Under the pieces are notes generated by a model, which saw nothing but the letters and a program-made list of their open reading frames with translations, had not been told where the DNA came from and did no database searches. Source: an uncultured Bacteroides sp. (GTDB lineage Bacteria; Bacteroidota; Bacteroidia; Bacteroidales; Bacteroidaceae). Taken from it: a stretch of 38,260 nucleotides of DNA. The stretch lies in contig URWA01000029.1 in NCBI GenBank assembly GCA_900551445.1, positions 1-38,260 on the forward strand, given 5' to 3'. Positions 23,293 through 30,715 of the stretch are shown here, piece after piece. Positions within the stretch are counted from its first letter, which is position 1. Every line of letters starts with the position of its first letter. The translations under genes and the position numbers were made by a program.

Positions 23293-25416
23293 TTAGTCTA
23301 ATGTTAATGTAATTGTTTGTCCTTTATGTAAATAAGAGCCTGCGTTGAGGCTTTGCTTTGTTACTTTTCCCGTACCGGATAAGCGGACCCTGAGTCCTTT
23401 GCTTTCCAGCAGATATACGGCATCTTTAGCTCCCATTCCTCTTACATTGGGAACCAGACTTTTATTCGTATGTGTCTTTTTCAGTTCCGCATACGTATTG
23501 CTACAGTTGGCTCTTCCCCAGATGGGAGAATTCCCGATGGGGATGCTGGTACTGTTGCTTTTGATGTCCAGACTCCTCAGTACGTATGAAGCCTCCCGCA
23601 AATCCCCGTTTTTGACCTGAGGAATAAATACGGAAGTGGAATCTTTGGCTGAGGCCAGATCTTGATACAAGTGCTTGGCATAAATACGTTCGGCTATCCG
23701 GCTGAACACACTACCTGCCTGCAATCCACCGGAAGCAGGGCCGTGTGGAATCTGGATGGATACCAGACAGCTGTACTTAGGAGCCTCTGAGGGGAAATAT
23801 CCGCAGAAGCTGACCAGATAGCTTACGCCTCCCGCTTTGTATCCTGCTTTTCCTTGGGAAATCTGAGCCGTACCTGTCTTGCCGGACACATTGAATTGTT
23901 TGCTTCCTGCCGGCTTGGCCAATCCTTCCGAAACCACTTTCCGTAAAATACCCTGAATCATGGTAAGCGTGGTATCTGAACAGATTTTGGGGTTGACTAT
24001 CTCCGTCGGATATTCTTTGATGATTTCCCCGTTCTTGGAAATTGCTTTTACAAATTTGGGCTTTACCATGGTTCCGTTATTGGCGATGGCATTGTAAAAG
24101 TTCAATATATAAATAGGAGGAATCATCGTTTCGTAGCCGATACTCATCCACGGAAGGGTAGTCTTGGCAAAGTACCGTTCCTTGGGCCCCAGTATGCGTG
24201 GACTTGCTTCTCCTACAAAGCCCAAATTCAGTGGCTTGTCAATGCTCATCCGTCGCAGCCCGTCGATAAATTTCTGGGGATTTTGCCCATAGAATTTATC
24301 AATGATGGTAGAAACACCTACATTGGACGACACTTCCATGATGCGGGTTACATCAATTTTTCCGTATCCCCCTTTATACCAGTTCCAGTCCTTCATGTTG
24401 CTTCCGTGCATATTGACTACGCCGTTACCCGTATCCACCATATAGTCGGGAGTAATATATTTATCCTCCAGAGCCACCATGATAGAAGCGGTCTTGAAAG
24501 TAGAACCCGGTTCCATCAGGTTGCTGACTGCCGTATTTCTCATTTCGTAGTAATTGCCGTCGCCTGCCCGTGTCATGTTCACGTTGGCTTTGACCTCTCC
24601 GGTAGCTACATCCATCACGATAGCCACTCCGAATACCGCATTGAGGGTCTTCAGTTGGTCTACAAGGGCTTTCTCTGCAATATCTTGCATGTCCACGTCA
24701 ATCGTTGTGATGACATCACAGCCGTCTACGGCCGGTTTGTCGATGATGTTCAGGTACTTGTTCATCACCTTCTGCCGGTGGGTAATACCGTCTTGTCCCC
24801 GCAGGATGGAGTCGTAAGTAAGCTCGATACCATTCTTAGCTCCCAGGGTTACATCCGGATACATATCTCCCAATGTACGGGCAGCCAGTGAGCCGAATGG
24901 CTTTTTCCGCTGGTTGAATGCCAGTTCATGGAATCCCCCCTTGAACTTACTAAGGTTGAATACCGGTAATTGCTTTGCTTCCTTGTATTCGATGTAAGAG
25001 ATACGTTGCGGATAAAGAAGATAGTTCCGGCTTTTCAGTCGTCTTCCTTTTAAGATGTGCTGGCGAAACTCTTTTGCGCTTTTATCCGGGAAAATCTGGT
25101 GCAGACCTTCACAGATTTCTGTCAGGTGATTCATCAGCATGGTATCTTTCTTTTCTCCTCCGGCCTTGAAGTCCATGTAGATTTTGTATTCAGGCAGGCT
25201 GCTGGCCATAAGTTTGCCGTCGGACGAGATGATGTTTCCTCTCGTAGGATGTACCACGACGTTTTCTTTCACGAAACGGTCGGCTACATCTTTCCAGTAT
25301 TGCCGCTCTGCAAACATAATGATGGCAGCCTTTGCAATAATTGCAATGGCTAGCAATGCCATGATGAAAACAATGAGCGTATAGCGTAAAATGATATTTT
25401 TCTGTCCGGGTATCAT
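23293..25416 (-). CDS. ftsI: Septal transpeptidase FtsI (PBP3-type) with C-terminal PASTA
   Basis: This 707-residue class B penicillin-binding protein cross-links septal peptidoglycan. It has one N-terminal membrane anchor (about 10-32), a dimerisation domain, and a transpeptidase domain with S305 in STFK, S363-S364-N365 (SxN) and K513-TG. At the C-terminus there is a degenerate PASTA-like segment (about 590-640) followed by a clear PASTA domain (about 648-705, LVPNVRGMGAKDAVYLLE). E. coli FtsI (588) lacks this tail; it recalls SpoVD and PBP2x. It overlaps ftsL by 4 bp. Confidence 0.96.
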   Translation of the reverse strand: MIPGQKNIILRYTLIVFIMALLAIAIIAKAAIIMFAERQYWKDVADRFVKENVVVHPTRGNIISSDGKLMASSLPEYKIYMDFKAGGEKKDTMLMNHLTEICEGLHQIFPDKSAKEFRQHILKGRRLKSRNYLLYPQRISYIEYKEAKQLPVFNLSKFKGGFHELAFNQRKKPFGSLAARTLGDMYPDVTLGAKNGIELTYDSILRGQDGITHRQKVMNKYLNIIDKPAVDGCDVITTIDVDMQDIAEKALVDQLKTLNAVFGVAIVMDVATGEVKANVNMTRAGDGNYYEMRNTAVSNLMEPGSTFKTASIMVALEDKYITPDYMVDTGNGVVNMHGSNMKDWNWYKGGYGKIDVTRIMEVSSNVGVSTIIDKFYGQNPQKFIDGLRRMSIDKPLNLGFVGEASPRILGPKERYFAKTTLPWMSIGYETMIPPIYILNFYNAIANNGTMVKPKFVKAISKNGEIIKEYPTEIVNPKICSDTTLTMIQGILRKVVSEGLAKPAGSKQFNVSGKTGTAQISQGKAGYKAGGVSYLVSFCGYFPSEAPKYSCLVSIQIPHGPASGGLQAGSVFSRIAERIYAKHLYQDLASAKDSTSVFIPQVKNGDLREASYVLRSLDIKSNSTSIPIGNSPIWGRANCSNTYAELKKTHTNKSLVPNVRGMGAKDAVYLLESKGLRVRLSGTGKVTKQSLNAGSYLHKGQTITLTLD

Positions 25417-25778
25417 TTTTCAATATCCTCCTTTTTAATTAAATAGGGTGGAGTGGAAGCTGTCTCCAGAGGGGTGCCCTCTGAAGAAATATACTCTTCG
25501 ATGCGTGACTGGCGGCTTCTTTCCGTCAGTTCTGAAGAAATGGTCAGTGCATCGTATTTGGTATCGATCAGCTCTTTTTTGAGACGGTCTATTTCAATCA
25601 TCTCCTGCTGGCTTGAGTAGCGGTTGTCTATGTACAGGATTACCAGAATCATGATCAGGATGATCAGGTTAGCCTGTTTTTTCATCAAGTGTACCAGTAC
25701 TTCTCCTCCCAAGATACTTCTCCATGTGATATGTGGAGTTTCTTGTGGTATGTTATTTTCTTGCGGTTCCATTGTCAT
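25413..25778 (-). CDS. ftsL: FtsL-like bitopic division protein
   Basis: This 121-residue protein has a polar start of about 35 residues, one membrane helix (ANLIILIMILVILYI) and a short periplasmic region predicting a coiled coil (EMIEIDRLKKELIDTKYDAL). Size, topology and position between rsmH and ftsI fit FtsL, part of the FtsQLB complex that activates FtsWI. FtsL is too variable for motif recognition, so the call leans on context. It overlaps both neighbours by 4 bp, so translation of the three is probably coupled. Confidence 0.85.
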   Translation of the reverse strand: MTMEPQENNIPQETPHITWRSILGGEVLVHLMKKQANLIILIMILVILYIDNRYSSQQEMIEIDRLKKELIDTKYDALTISSELTERSRQSRIEEYISSEGTPLETASTPPYLIKKEDIEK

Positions 25779-26689
25779 TTCTTTTCTGCAATTCTTAGTT
25801 TGGCACTGCGTGAACGTGGATTACGTTGCACCTCGTCTTCGCAGGGAGTGATTACTTTGTTGTTAATGAGTTTGAACGGGGTTTGTACGTTCCCGAAGAA
25901 GTCTTGCACTGCTTTGCCTTCCACATTGCCCGTCTTCATGATGTTTTTCACCATGCGGTCTTCCAGTGAATGATACGTGATTACCACGAGTCGGCCTCCG
26001 GGCTTCAGCGCTTCCGTGGCGGCATAAAGCATTTCTTTCAAGGCTTCCATTTCCTGGTTCACTTCTATGCGAAGAGCCTGAAACACCTTGGCCAGTTCTT
26101 TCTTTTCCCTTTCTTTCCCATACAAGGGCTTGATGGTATCGATGAACTCTCCAATGGTCTCTATTGGGTGGGAAGCTCTGGCTTTTACAAGTACGGAGGC
26201 CAACTTTCTGCTGTTTTTCAGCTCACCGTACAGGTAGAATACGTTGGCCAGCCTTTCTTCTTCATAAGTGTTGACAATTTCGGCGGCGGTGATTCCGGCC
26301 CGTTTGTTCATGCGCATGTCCAGTTTCCCGTCGAAGCGGAAGGAGAACCCTCTTTCCGAGTCGTCAAAATGATGTGAAGACACACCTAAATCCGCTAAAA
26401 TGGCGTCCACCTTCTCTACCCCGTAGTAACGGAGAAAATTGTGCAGATAGCGGAAATTGCTTCTGACGAAGGTGAACCGCTGGTCGTTGACAATGTTCTT
26501 CTCTGCGTCCGGGTCCTGGTCAAAACTGAACAGCCTGCTGTCGCTGTCCATCTGGCGTAAGATTTCTTTGGAGTGTCCTCCTCCTCCGAAGGTTACGTCC
26601 ACGTAAATACCTTTGGGATGGATGTGCATGCCCTCGATACTTTCGTGTAATAATACAGGTATGTGATATGTCTGTTCAGTCTGTTCCAT
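25775..26689 (-). CDS. rsmH: 16S rRNA (cytosine-1402 N4) methyltransferase RsmH
   Basis: This 304-residue SAM-dependent enzyme (formerly MraW) methylates C1402 in the P site of 16S rRNA. It opens with HIPVLLHESIEGM and has the SAM loop VTFGGGGHSKEIL, the LADLGVSSHHFDDSERGFSF segment, the inserted helical domain, and the C-terminal VITYHSLEDRMVK. It is the first gene of the dcw operon here. mraZ, which precedes it in many bacteria, is absent: the upstream 268 bp to glsA is non-coding. No consensus promoter could be placed upstream on this strand with confidence. Confidence 0.97.
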   Translation of the reverse strand: MEQTEQTYHIPVLLHESIEGMHIHPKGIYVDVTFGGGGHSKEILRQMDSDSRLFSFDQDPDAEKNIVNDQRFTFVRSNFRYLHNFLRYYGVEKVDAILADLGVSSHHFDDSERGFSFRFDGKLDMRMNKRAGITAAEIVNTYEEERLANVFYLYGELKNSRKLASVLVKARASHPIETIGEFIDTIKPLYGKEREKKELAKVFQALRIEVNQEMEALKEMLYAATEALKPGGRLVVITYHSLEDRMVKNIMKTGNVEGKAVQDFFGNVQTPFKLINNKVITPCEDEVQRNPRSRSAKLRIAEKK

Positions 26690-26791
26690 GCGGTTTAAAT
26701 TATAAAATTCACCTTATTATATATTCAAGCTGTAAAATTAGATATTTCCATAGAATCGAGCACTATGTTTCCAATAGAAAATTTAAAGAAG

Positions 26792-26886
26792 TTATCAACA
26801 GGTTGTTTATGGGTTGGATATTTTTCAGATGTGTTTCTCTTTTGTATGCGGATTGGGGGCGGTAGAATTTTTTTTTGTGTGGATAA
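26792..26886. other. Intergenic region rsmH-glsA with DnaA-box-like 9-mers
   Basis: The AT-rich gap 26690-26957 between two diverging operons contains TTATCAACA at 26792-26800 (one base from the DnaA consensus). It also contains TGTGGATAA at 26878-26886, the exact reverse complement of TTATCCACA. A T-run followed by GTG occurs twice around the second box. Two 9-mers alone do not make an origin; DnaA as a transcriptional regulator or chance are the alternatives. Confidence 0.3.
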
Positions 26887-26930
26887 GTGTATTTTTTGTG
26901 GTAAAATGAATGTCGTTTCAAAAGATACGT

Positions 26931-26938
26931 TACTTTTG
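26931..26938 (+). promoter_or_regulatory. glsAB promoter, -7 box
   Basis: TACTTTTG matches TAnnTTTG and lies 20 bp before the glsA start, so the leader is very short. A convincing TTTG at 19-21 bp upstream was not found. Confidence 0.55.
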
Positions 26939-26957
26939 CAAGGTAAACTTTTGTAGA

Positions 26958-27776
26958 ATGGGTGAAAATTCCATATTTTTAATTGACATTGATAAAGTAT
27001 TAAGGGATAAGGCTGGCAAGAAAGCCGACAGGATACCGCGTTTTCTGGTGTCGTACCTGAAGCGTATCGTGCATCAGGATGAGATTAATCCTTTCTTGAA
27101 AAGTGTATCCGATAAGACTGGAGTGGATTTTCTGGAGGCTTGCATGGAATTCCTGGATATTAAGCTGGAAGTGAGCGGAATGGAGAATCTTCCGTCCGAT
27201 CGTTTATGCACGTTTGTTTCCAATCATCCGTTGGGAGGACAGGATGGCATTGCGTTAGGATATATCTTAGGAAAGCATTACGACGGCCACATCAAATACC
27301 TGGTGAATGACTTGCTGATGAATCTTCACGGTCTGGCTCCTTTGTGTATCCCTATCAATAAGACCGGTGCCCAGTCGCGTGATTTTCCTCGGATGGTGGA
27401 AGCCGGTTTCCATTCAGATTCCCACATCATCATGTTCCCGGCCGGGATTTGTTCCAGAAGGCAGAAAGGAATCATCAAAGATTTGCCATGGAAAAAGACG
27501 TTTGTTACCAAGAGCGTGGAAACACATCGGGATGTAGTGCCAGTTCATTTTGAAGGGCGTAATTCCAATTTCTTTTACAATCTGGCCAATGCATGTAAAT
27601 TTCTGGGGATTAAGTTTAATATAGCCATGCTGTATCTGGCAGATGAAATGTTCAAGAATCGTCATAAGACATTTAAAGTGACAATAGGAAAGCCTATTCC
27701 GTGGCAGACGTTTGATAAATCGATGTCGCCGGCAGAGTGGGCGGATTATGTAAGAGAGTTAGTTTATAAACTGTGA
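26958..27776 (+). CDS. glsA: PlsC-type O-acyltransferase, probable glycine-lipid synthase GlsA
   Basis: This 272-residue acyltransferase has a PlsC-like core. The acceptor motif is NHPLGGQDG, with five residues between His and Asp instead of the usual four; the later motif FPAGICSR stands for the classic FPEG. In Bacteroides thetaiotaomicron the adjacent pair glsA/glsB (BT3458/BT3459) makes glycine lipids: GlsB N-acylates glycine with a 3-hydroxy fatty acid and GlsA esterifies that hydroxyl. The order PlsC-like then GNAT-like, 24 bp apart, and their lengths fit that pair. The start at 26958 is chosen because the predicted promoter lies inside a longer reading that would begin at 26910. Confidence 0.85.
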   Translation: MGENSIFLIDIDKVLRDKAGKKADRIPRFLVSYLKRIVHQDEINPFLKSVSDKTGVDFLEACMEFLDIKLEVSGMENLPSDRLCTFVSNHPLGGQDGIALGYILGKHYDGHIKYLVNDLLMNLHGLAPLCIPINKTGAQSRDFPRMVEAGFHSDSHIIMFPAGICSRRQKGIIKDLPWKKTFVTKSVETHRDVVPVHFEGRNSNFFYNLANACKFLGIKFNIAMLYLADEMFKNRHKTFKVTIGKPIPWQTFDKSMSPAEWADYVRELVYKL

Positions 27777-27800
27777 AAATACGATTTAATCATAGAGATT

Positions 27801-28790
27801 ATGGAAGATATTATTGCTCCGATTGATAAGGAAGTTCTCAAATCGGAACTGACGGAAGACAAACGCTTGAGATTCACGAATAAGAGCAACAACGAGATTT
27901 ATATTATTACTTGGAAAAACGCTCCGAACGTATTGAAAGAAATCGGTCGTTTACGTGAAATCGCTTTCCGGGCAGCCGGTGGTGGTACGGGAAAGTCGAT
28001 GGACCTTGATGAATATGACTTGATGGAAAACCCTTACCAGCAGCTGATTGTCTGGAATCCGGAGGCCGAGGAAATTTTGGGAGGCTACCGTTACTTGTTG
28101 GGGGATGAAGTGGAGTTTGATGCCGAAGGAAAGCCGGTGCTGGCCACTGCCCACATGTTTAATTTCTCGGAAAAGTTCTTGAAAGACTACTTGCCTACGA
28201 CAATAGAATTGGGACGTTCCTTTGTGACGTTGGAGTATCAGTCTACCCGTGCGGGCTCAAAAGGGCTGTTTGCGTTGGACAACTTATGGGATGGACTGGG
28301 AGCCTTGACGGTAATCATGCCTCAGGTAAAATATTTCTTTGGCAAGATGACCATGTATCCCAGCTACAACCGTCTGGGTCGCGACATGATTCTCTATTTC
28401 CTGAAAAAACATTTCAGTGACAAGGACCAGTTGATTACGCCGATGCAGCCGTTGCAGATTGAAACAGACCCGAAAGTGCTTGAAAAGATATTCTGTTACG
28501 ATACTTTCAAGGAAGATTATAAGGTGCTGAACACGGAAGTGCGCAAGCTTGGCTACAATATTCCGCCGCTGGTCAATGCGTATATGAGTCTGTCGCCTAC
28601 CATGCGTATGTTTGGTACGGCTATCAACGACGGTTTTGGGGATGTGGAAGAAACCGGTATCCTGATTGCGGTAGATGAGATTCTGGAGGAAAAGCGTGTC
28701 CGTCACATCGAATCTTACCTGCGTGAGCATCCGGAAGCCCTGCAGATAACTTCTGGGGCCAATCCGGTAGTCAGCAAGATACATAAATAA
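27801..28790 (+). CDS. glsB: GNAT-fold N-acyltransferase, probable glycine N-acyltransferase GlsB
   Basis: A 329-residue protein of the OlsB/hemolysin-like acyltransferase group (Acetyltransf_5 type). Its features include LREIAFRAAGGGTG near the N-terminus and the core YDLMENPYQQLIVWNPEAEEILGGYRY, then LGRSFVTLEYQ and the later LGRDMILYFLKKHF. The family makes N-acyl amino acids. The Bacteroides homologue attaches a 3-hydroxyacyl chain to glycine, giving commendamide and, after GlsA, diacylated glycine lipid. It lies 24 bp after glsA and is surely cotranscribed. Its stop is only 5 bp from the stop of dgt on the other strand, and no terminator is visible between them. Confidence 0.87.
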   Translation: MEDIIAPIDKEVLKSELTEDKRLRFTNKSNNEIYIITWKNAPNVLKEIGRLREIAFRAAGGGTGKSMDLDEYDLMENPYQQLIVWNPEAEEILGGYRYLLGDEVEFDAEGKPVLATAHMFNFSEKFLKDYLPTTIELGRSFVTLEYQSTRAGSKGLFALDNLWDGLGALTVIMPQVKYFFGKMTMYPSYNRLGRDMILYFLKKHFSDKDQLITPMQPLQIETDPKVLEKIFCYDTFKEDYKVLNTEVRKLGYNIPPLVNAYMSLSPTMRMFGTAINDGFGDVEETGILIAVDEILEEKRVRHIESYLREHPEALQITSGANPVVSKIHK

Positions 28791-28795
28791 ATTTC

Positions 28796-30127
28796 TTATA
28801 GAGCAGGCAGGCTGTTCCCGTTTATTTTCCGGTACAGGTCGAGGGCATAGACGTCGGTCATTCCGGAAATGTAATCGAGTACAGCCTGTATTTTTTCATA
28901 TAAGGTCGGTGCCTGGATATAATACTGGCTGGACACACGGTTGATCAGGAGTTGCGAGTAGGCTTTTTCAGGATAGCGTACGGCTTCAATCATCAGGTCG
29001 ATGAGGGTGGTAATGACTTGATAACCGGCCAGTTCGATGTCTACCACATCCTTGGAACAGTAGATTTTTTCGAAGGCTGTATGCGAACAGTTCTTGTAGG
29101 CATCCCTGACCCGCGGACTCAGTTGCTGAATCAGTGTCCCTTGGAAAGTTCCCTCCAGAATCGTTTTCTCATTTTCAATAAATGTACGTACACACTCGTT
29201 GATTAACACTCCGATGGCCGATGAACGCAGGTAGGCAATCTGTTCGTTGGTGTCGTCCACCATTTTGCAGATAGACTGTATGTGCTCCATTTTCTCAGGC
29301 GCGAAGAATCGGAGATACAGCTCCTTGGTCTCCTGAGTTGTCAGAATCTTCAGTTTATGTGCGTCTTCGATGTCCATCATCTGGTAGCAGATGTCGTCGG
29401 CGGCTTCCACCAGATAGACCAGCGGGTGACGGCAGAACCGCAAGGGTTCCCCTTCGCGGCTTATTTGCTTGAGCCCCAGTTCGTGGGCGATTTTACAGAA
29501 ACCGGCTTCTTCACTGAGGAAAAATCCGAATTTCTGCTTGCTTCCAGCCAGTTGGGAGGAAAACGGATATTTCACGATGGAGGCCAGTGTGGCGTAGGTC
29601 AGGACAAACCCTCCGGGGCGTCTTCCCTGAAACTGGTGGGTCAGCAGGCGGAAGGCATTGGCATTGCCTTCAAAGTGGGTGAAGTCATCCCATTCCTGGG
29701 GGGAGAACTCATTTTTCAGCATGCAACCTTTCCCTTCCGAAAAATAAGTGCCGATGGCTTTTTCTCCGGAATGTCCGAAGGGCGGATTTCCCAGGTCGTG
29801 TGCCAGGCAGGCCGCGGCCACGATAGACCCTATTTCCGAAAGGTGGGTATGGTGCAATTCCGGATGAAGCTTCAGCAGCTCCGTTGAAATCTTGTTTCCC
29901 AACGAACGCCCTACGCAGGATACTTCCAAGCTGTGGGTCAGTCGGTTGTGTACGAAAATGCTTCCCGGAAGCGGAAATACCTGTGTCTTGTTCTGCAGCC
30001 GGCGGAACGGAGCGGAGAAAATCAGGCGGTCGTAGTCGCGCTGGAACTCTGTCCGGTCTTCTTTCCGTTGTTCGTGGAGGTTCTCCAGTCCGAATCTTTT
30101 ATTGGATAGTAATTGTTCCCAGTTCAT
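28796..30127 (-). CDS. dgt: Deoxyguanosinetriphosphate triphosphohydrolase (dGTPase)
   Basis: This 443-residue HD-superfamily enzyme hydrolyses dGTP, or dNTPs more generally, to the nucleoside and triphosphate. The metal-binding set can be placed: H65 (LTHSLEV), H110-D111 (LAHDLGNPPFGHSGEK) and D244 (EAADDICYQM). The frame is open upstream to 30250. The start at 30127 is used because the -7 box at 30185-30192 lies within the longer form and because MNWEQLLSNKRFG is the usual N-terminus of Bacteroidales Dgt. It is monocistronic and diverges from dut, another dNTP-pool enzyme. Confidence 0.94.
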   Translation of the reverse strand: MNWEQLLSNKRFGLENLHEQRKEDRTEFQRDYDRLIFSAPFRRLQNKTQVFPLPGSIFVHNRLTHSLEVSCVGRSLGNKISTELLKLHPELHHTHLSEIGSIVAAACLAHDLGNPPFGHSGEKAIGTYFSEGKGCMLKNEFSPQEWDDFTHFEGNANAFRLLTHQFQGRRPGGFVLTYATLASIVKYPFSSQLAGSKQKFGFFLSEEAGFCKIAHELGLKQISREGEPLRFCRHPLVYLVEAADDICYQMMDIEDAHKLKILTTQETKELYLRFFAPEKMEHIQSICKMVDDTNEQIAYLRSSAIGVLINECVRTFIENEKTILEGTFQGTLIQQLSPRVRDAYKNCSHTAFEKIYCSKDVVDIELAGYQVITTLIDLMIEAVRYPEKAYSQLLINRVSSQYYIQAPTLYEKIQAVLDYISGMTDVYALDLYRKINGNSLPAL

Positions 30128-30184
30128 GGTGTAACTCCTTTGTGATGTGATATTTAATATTAAAGAAGCTCTAAAAGTTAAGTG

Positions 30185-30192
30185 CAAAAATA
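30185..30192 (-). promoter_or_regulatory. dgt promoter, -7 box
   Basis: TATTTTTG on the - strand fits TAnnTTTG, about 58 bp before the chosen dgt start. No clear -33 element. Confidence 0.45.
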
Positions 30193-30233
30193 TAAAAAAA
30201 TGGTAAACGTAACTATTAATTCGGTGGATTGTG

Positions 30234-30241
30234 TAACTTCG
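30234..30241 (+). promoter_or_regulatory. Possible dut operon promoter, -7 box
   Basis: TAACTTCG is one base off TAnnTTTG, 27-34 bp before dut. This is the only candidate in the dgt-dut gap; no -33 box is clear. Confidence 0.3.
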
Positions 30242-30267
30242 CAACTTCATAAAGACTATAGAATAAG

Positions 30268-30702
30268 ATGAAAATACAGATTATAAATACTTCGCGGCAT
30301 CCGTTGCCGCAATATGCCACCCCACAGTCGGCGGGTGTAGACCTTCGTGCCAATTTGAGTACACCTATCGTGTTGAAACCTTTGCAGCGTTGCCTGGTCC
30401 CGACGGGCTTGTTTCTCGCTTTGCCGAAGGGGTATGAGGCACAAGTGCGTCCACGTAGCGGACTGGCTATCAAGAAAGGGATTACAGTCTTGAATTCTCC
30501 GGGGACGATTGATGCCGATTATCGGGGAGAAATCAATGTGATACTGGTGAACCTGTCGTCCGAGGAATTTGTGATTGAAGACGGAGAGCGCATAGCCCAG
30601 ATGGTCATTGCCCGGCATGAACAGGCCGAATGGGAAGAAGTGGAAGTATTGGATGAAACAGAACGTGGGGCAGGTGGATTCGGTCACACGGGAACGGTAT
30701 AA
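30268..30702 (+). CDS. dut: dUTP diphosphatase
   Basis: This 144-residue trimeric enzyme converts dUTP to dUMP and pyrophosphate, keeping uracil out of DNA and feeding dTMP synthesis. All five conserved dUTPase motifs are visible in order: SAGVDLRA, RPRSGLAIK, NSPGTIDADYRGEI with the catalytic Asp, GERIAQMV, and the C-terminal arm RGAGGFGHTG. It leads an operon with three envelope genes; the next gene begins 13 bp downstream. Its link to the envelope genes seems positional rather than functional. Confidence 0.97.
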   Translation: MKIQIINTSRHPLPQYATPQSAGVDLRANLSTPIVLKPLQRCLVPTGLFLALPKGYEAQVRPRSGLAIKKGITVLNSPGTIDADYRGEINVILVNLSSEEFVIEDGERIAQMVIARHEQAEWEEVEVLDETERGAGGFGHTGTV

Positions 30703-30715
30703 ACCTTGGCTGATT

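Noticed and set aside
26690..26957. oriC
   Set aside because: Only one perfect and one imperfect DnaA box, no cluster and no clear AT-rich unwinding 13-mers; reported only as a regulatory possibility.
26690..26957. A degraded mraZ in front of rsmH
   Set aside because: The gap is too short for the gene and no MraZ-like reading is seen in any frame; no TGGG repeat operators either.
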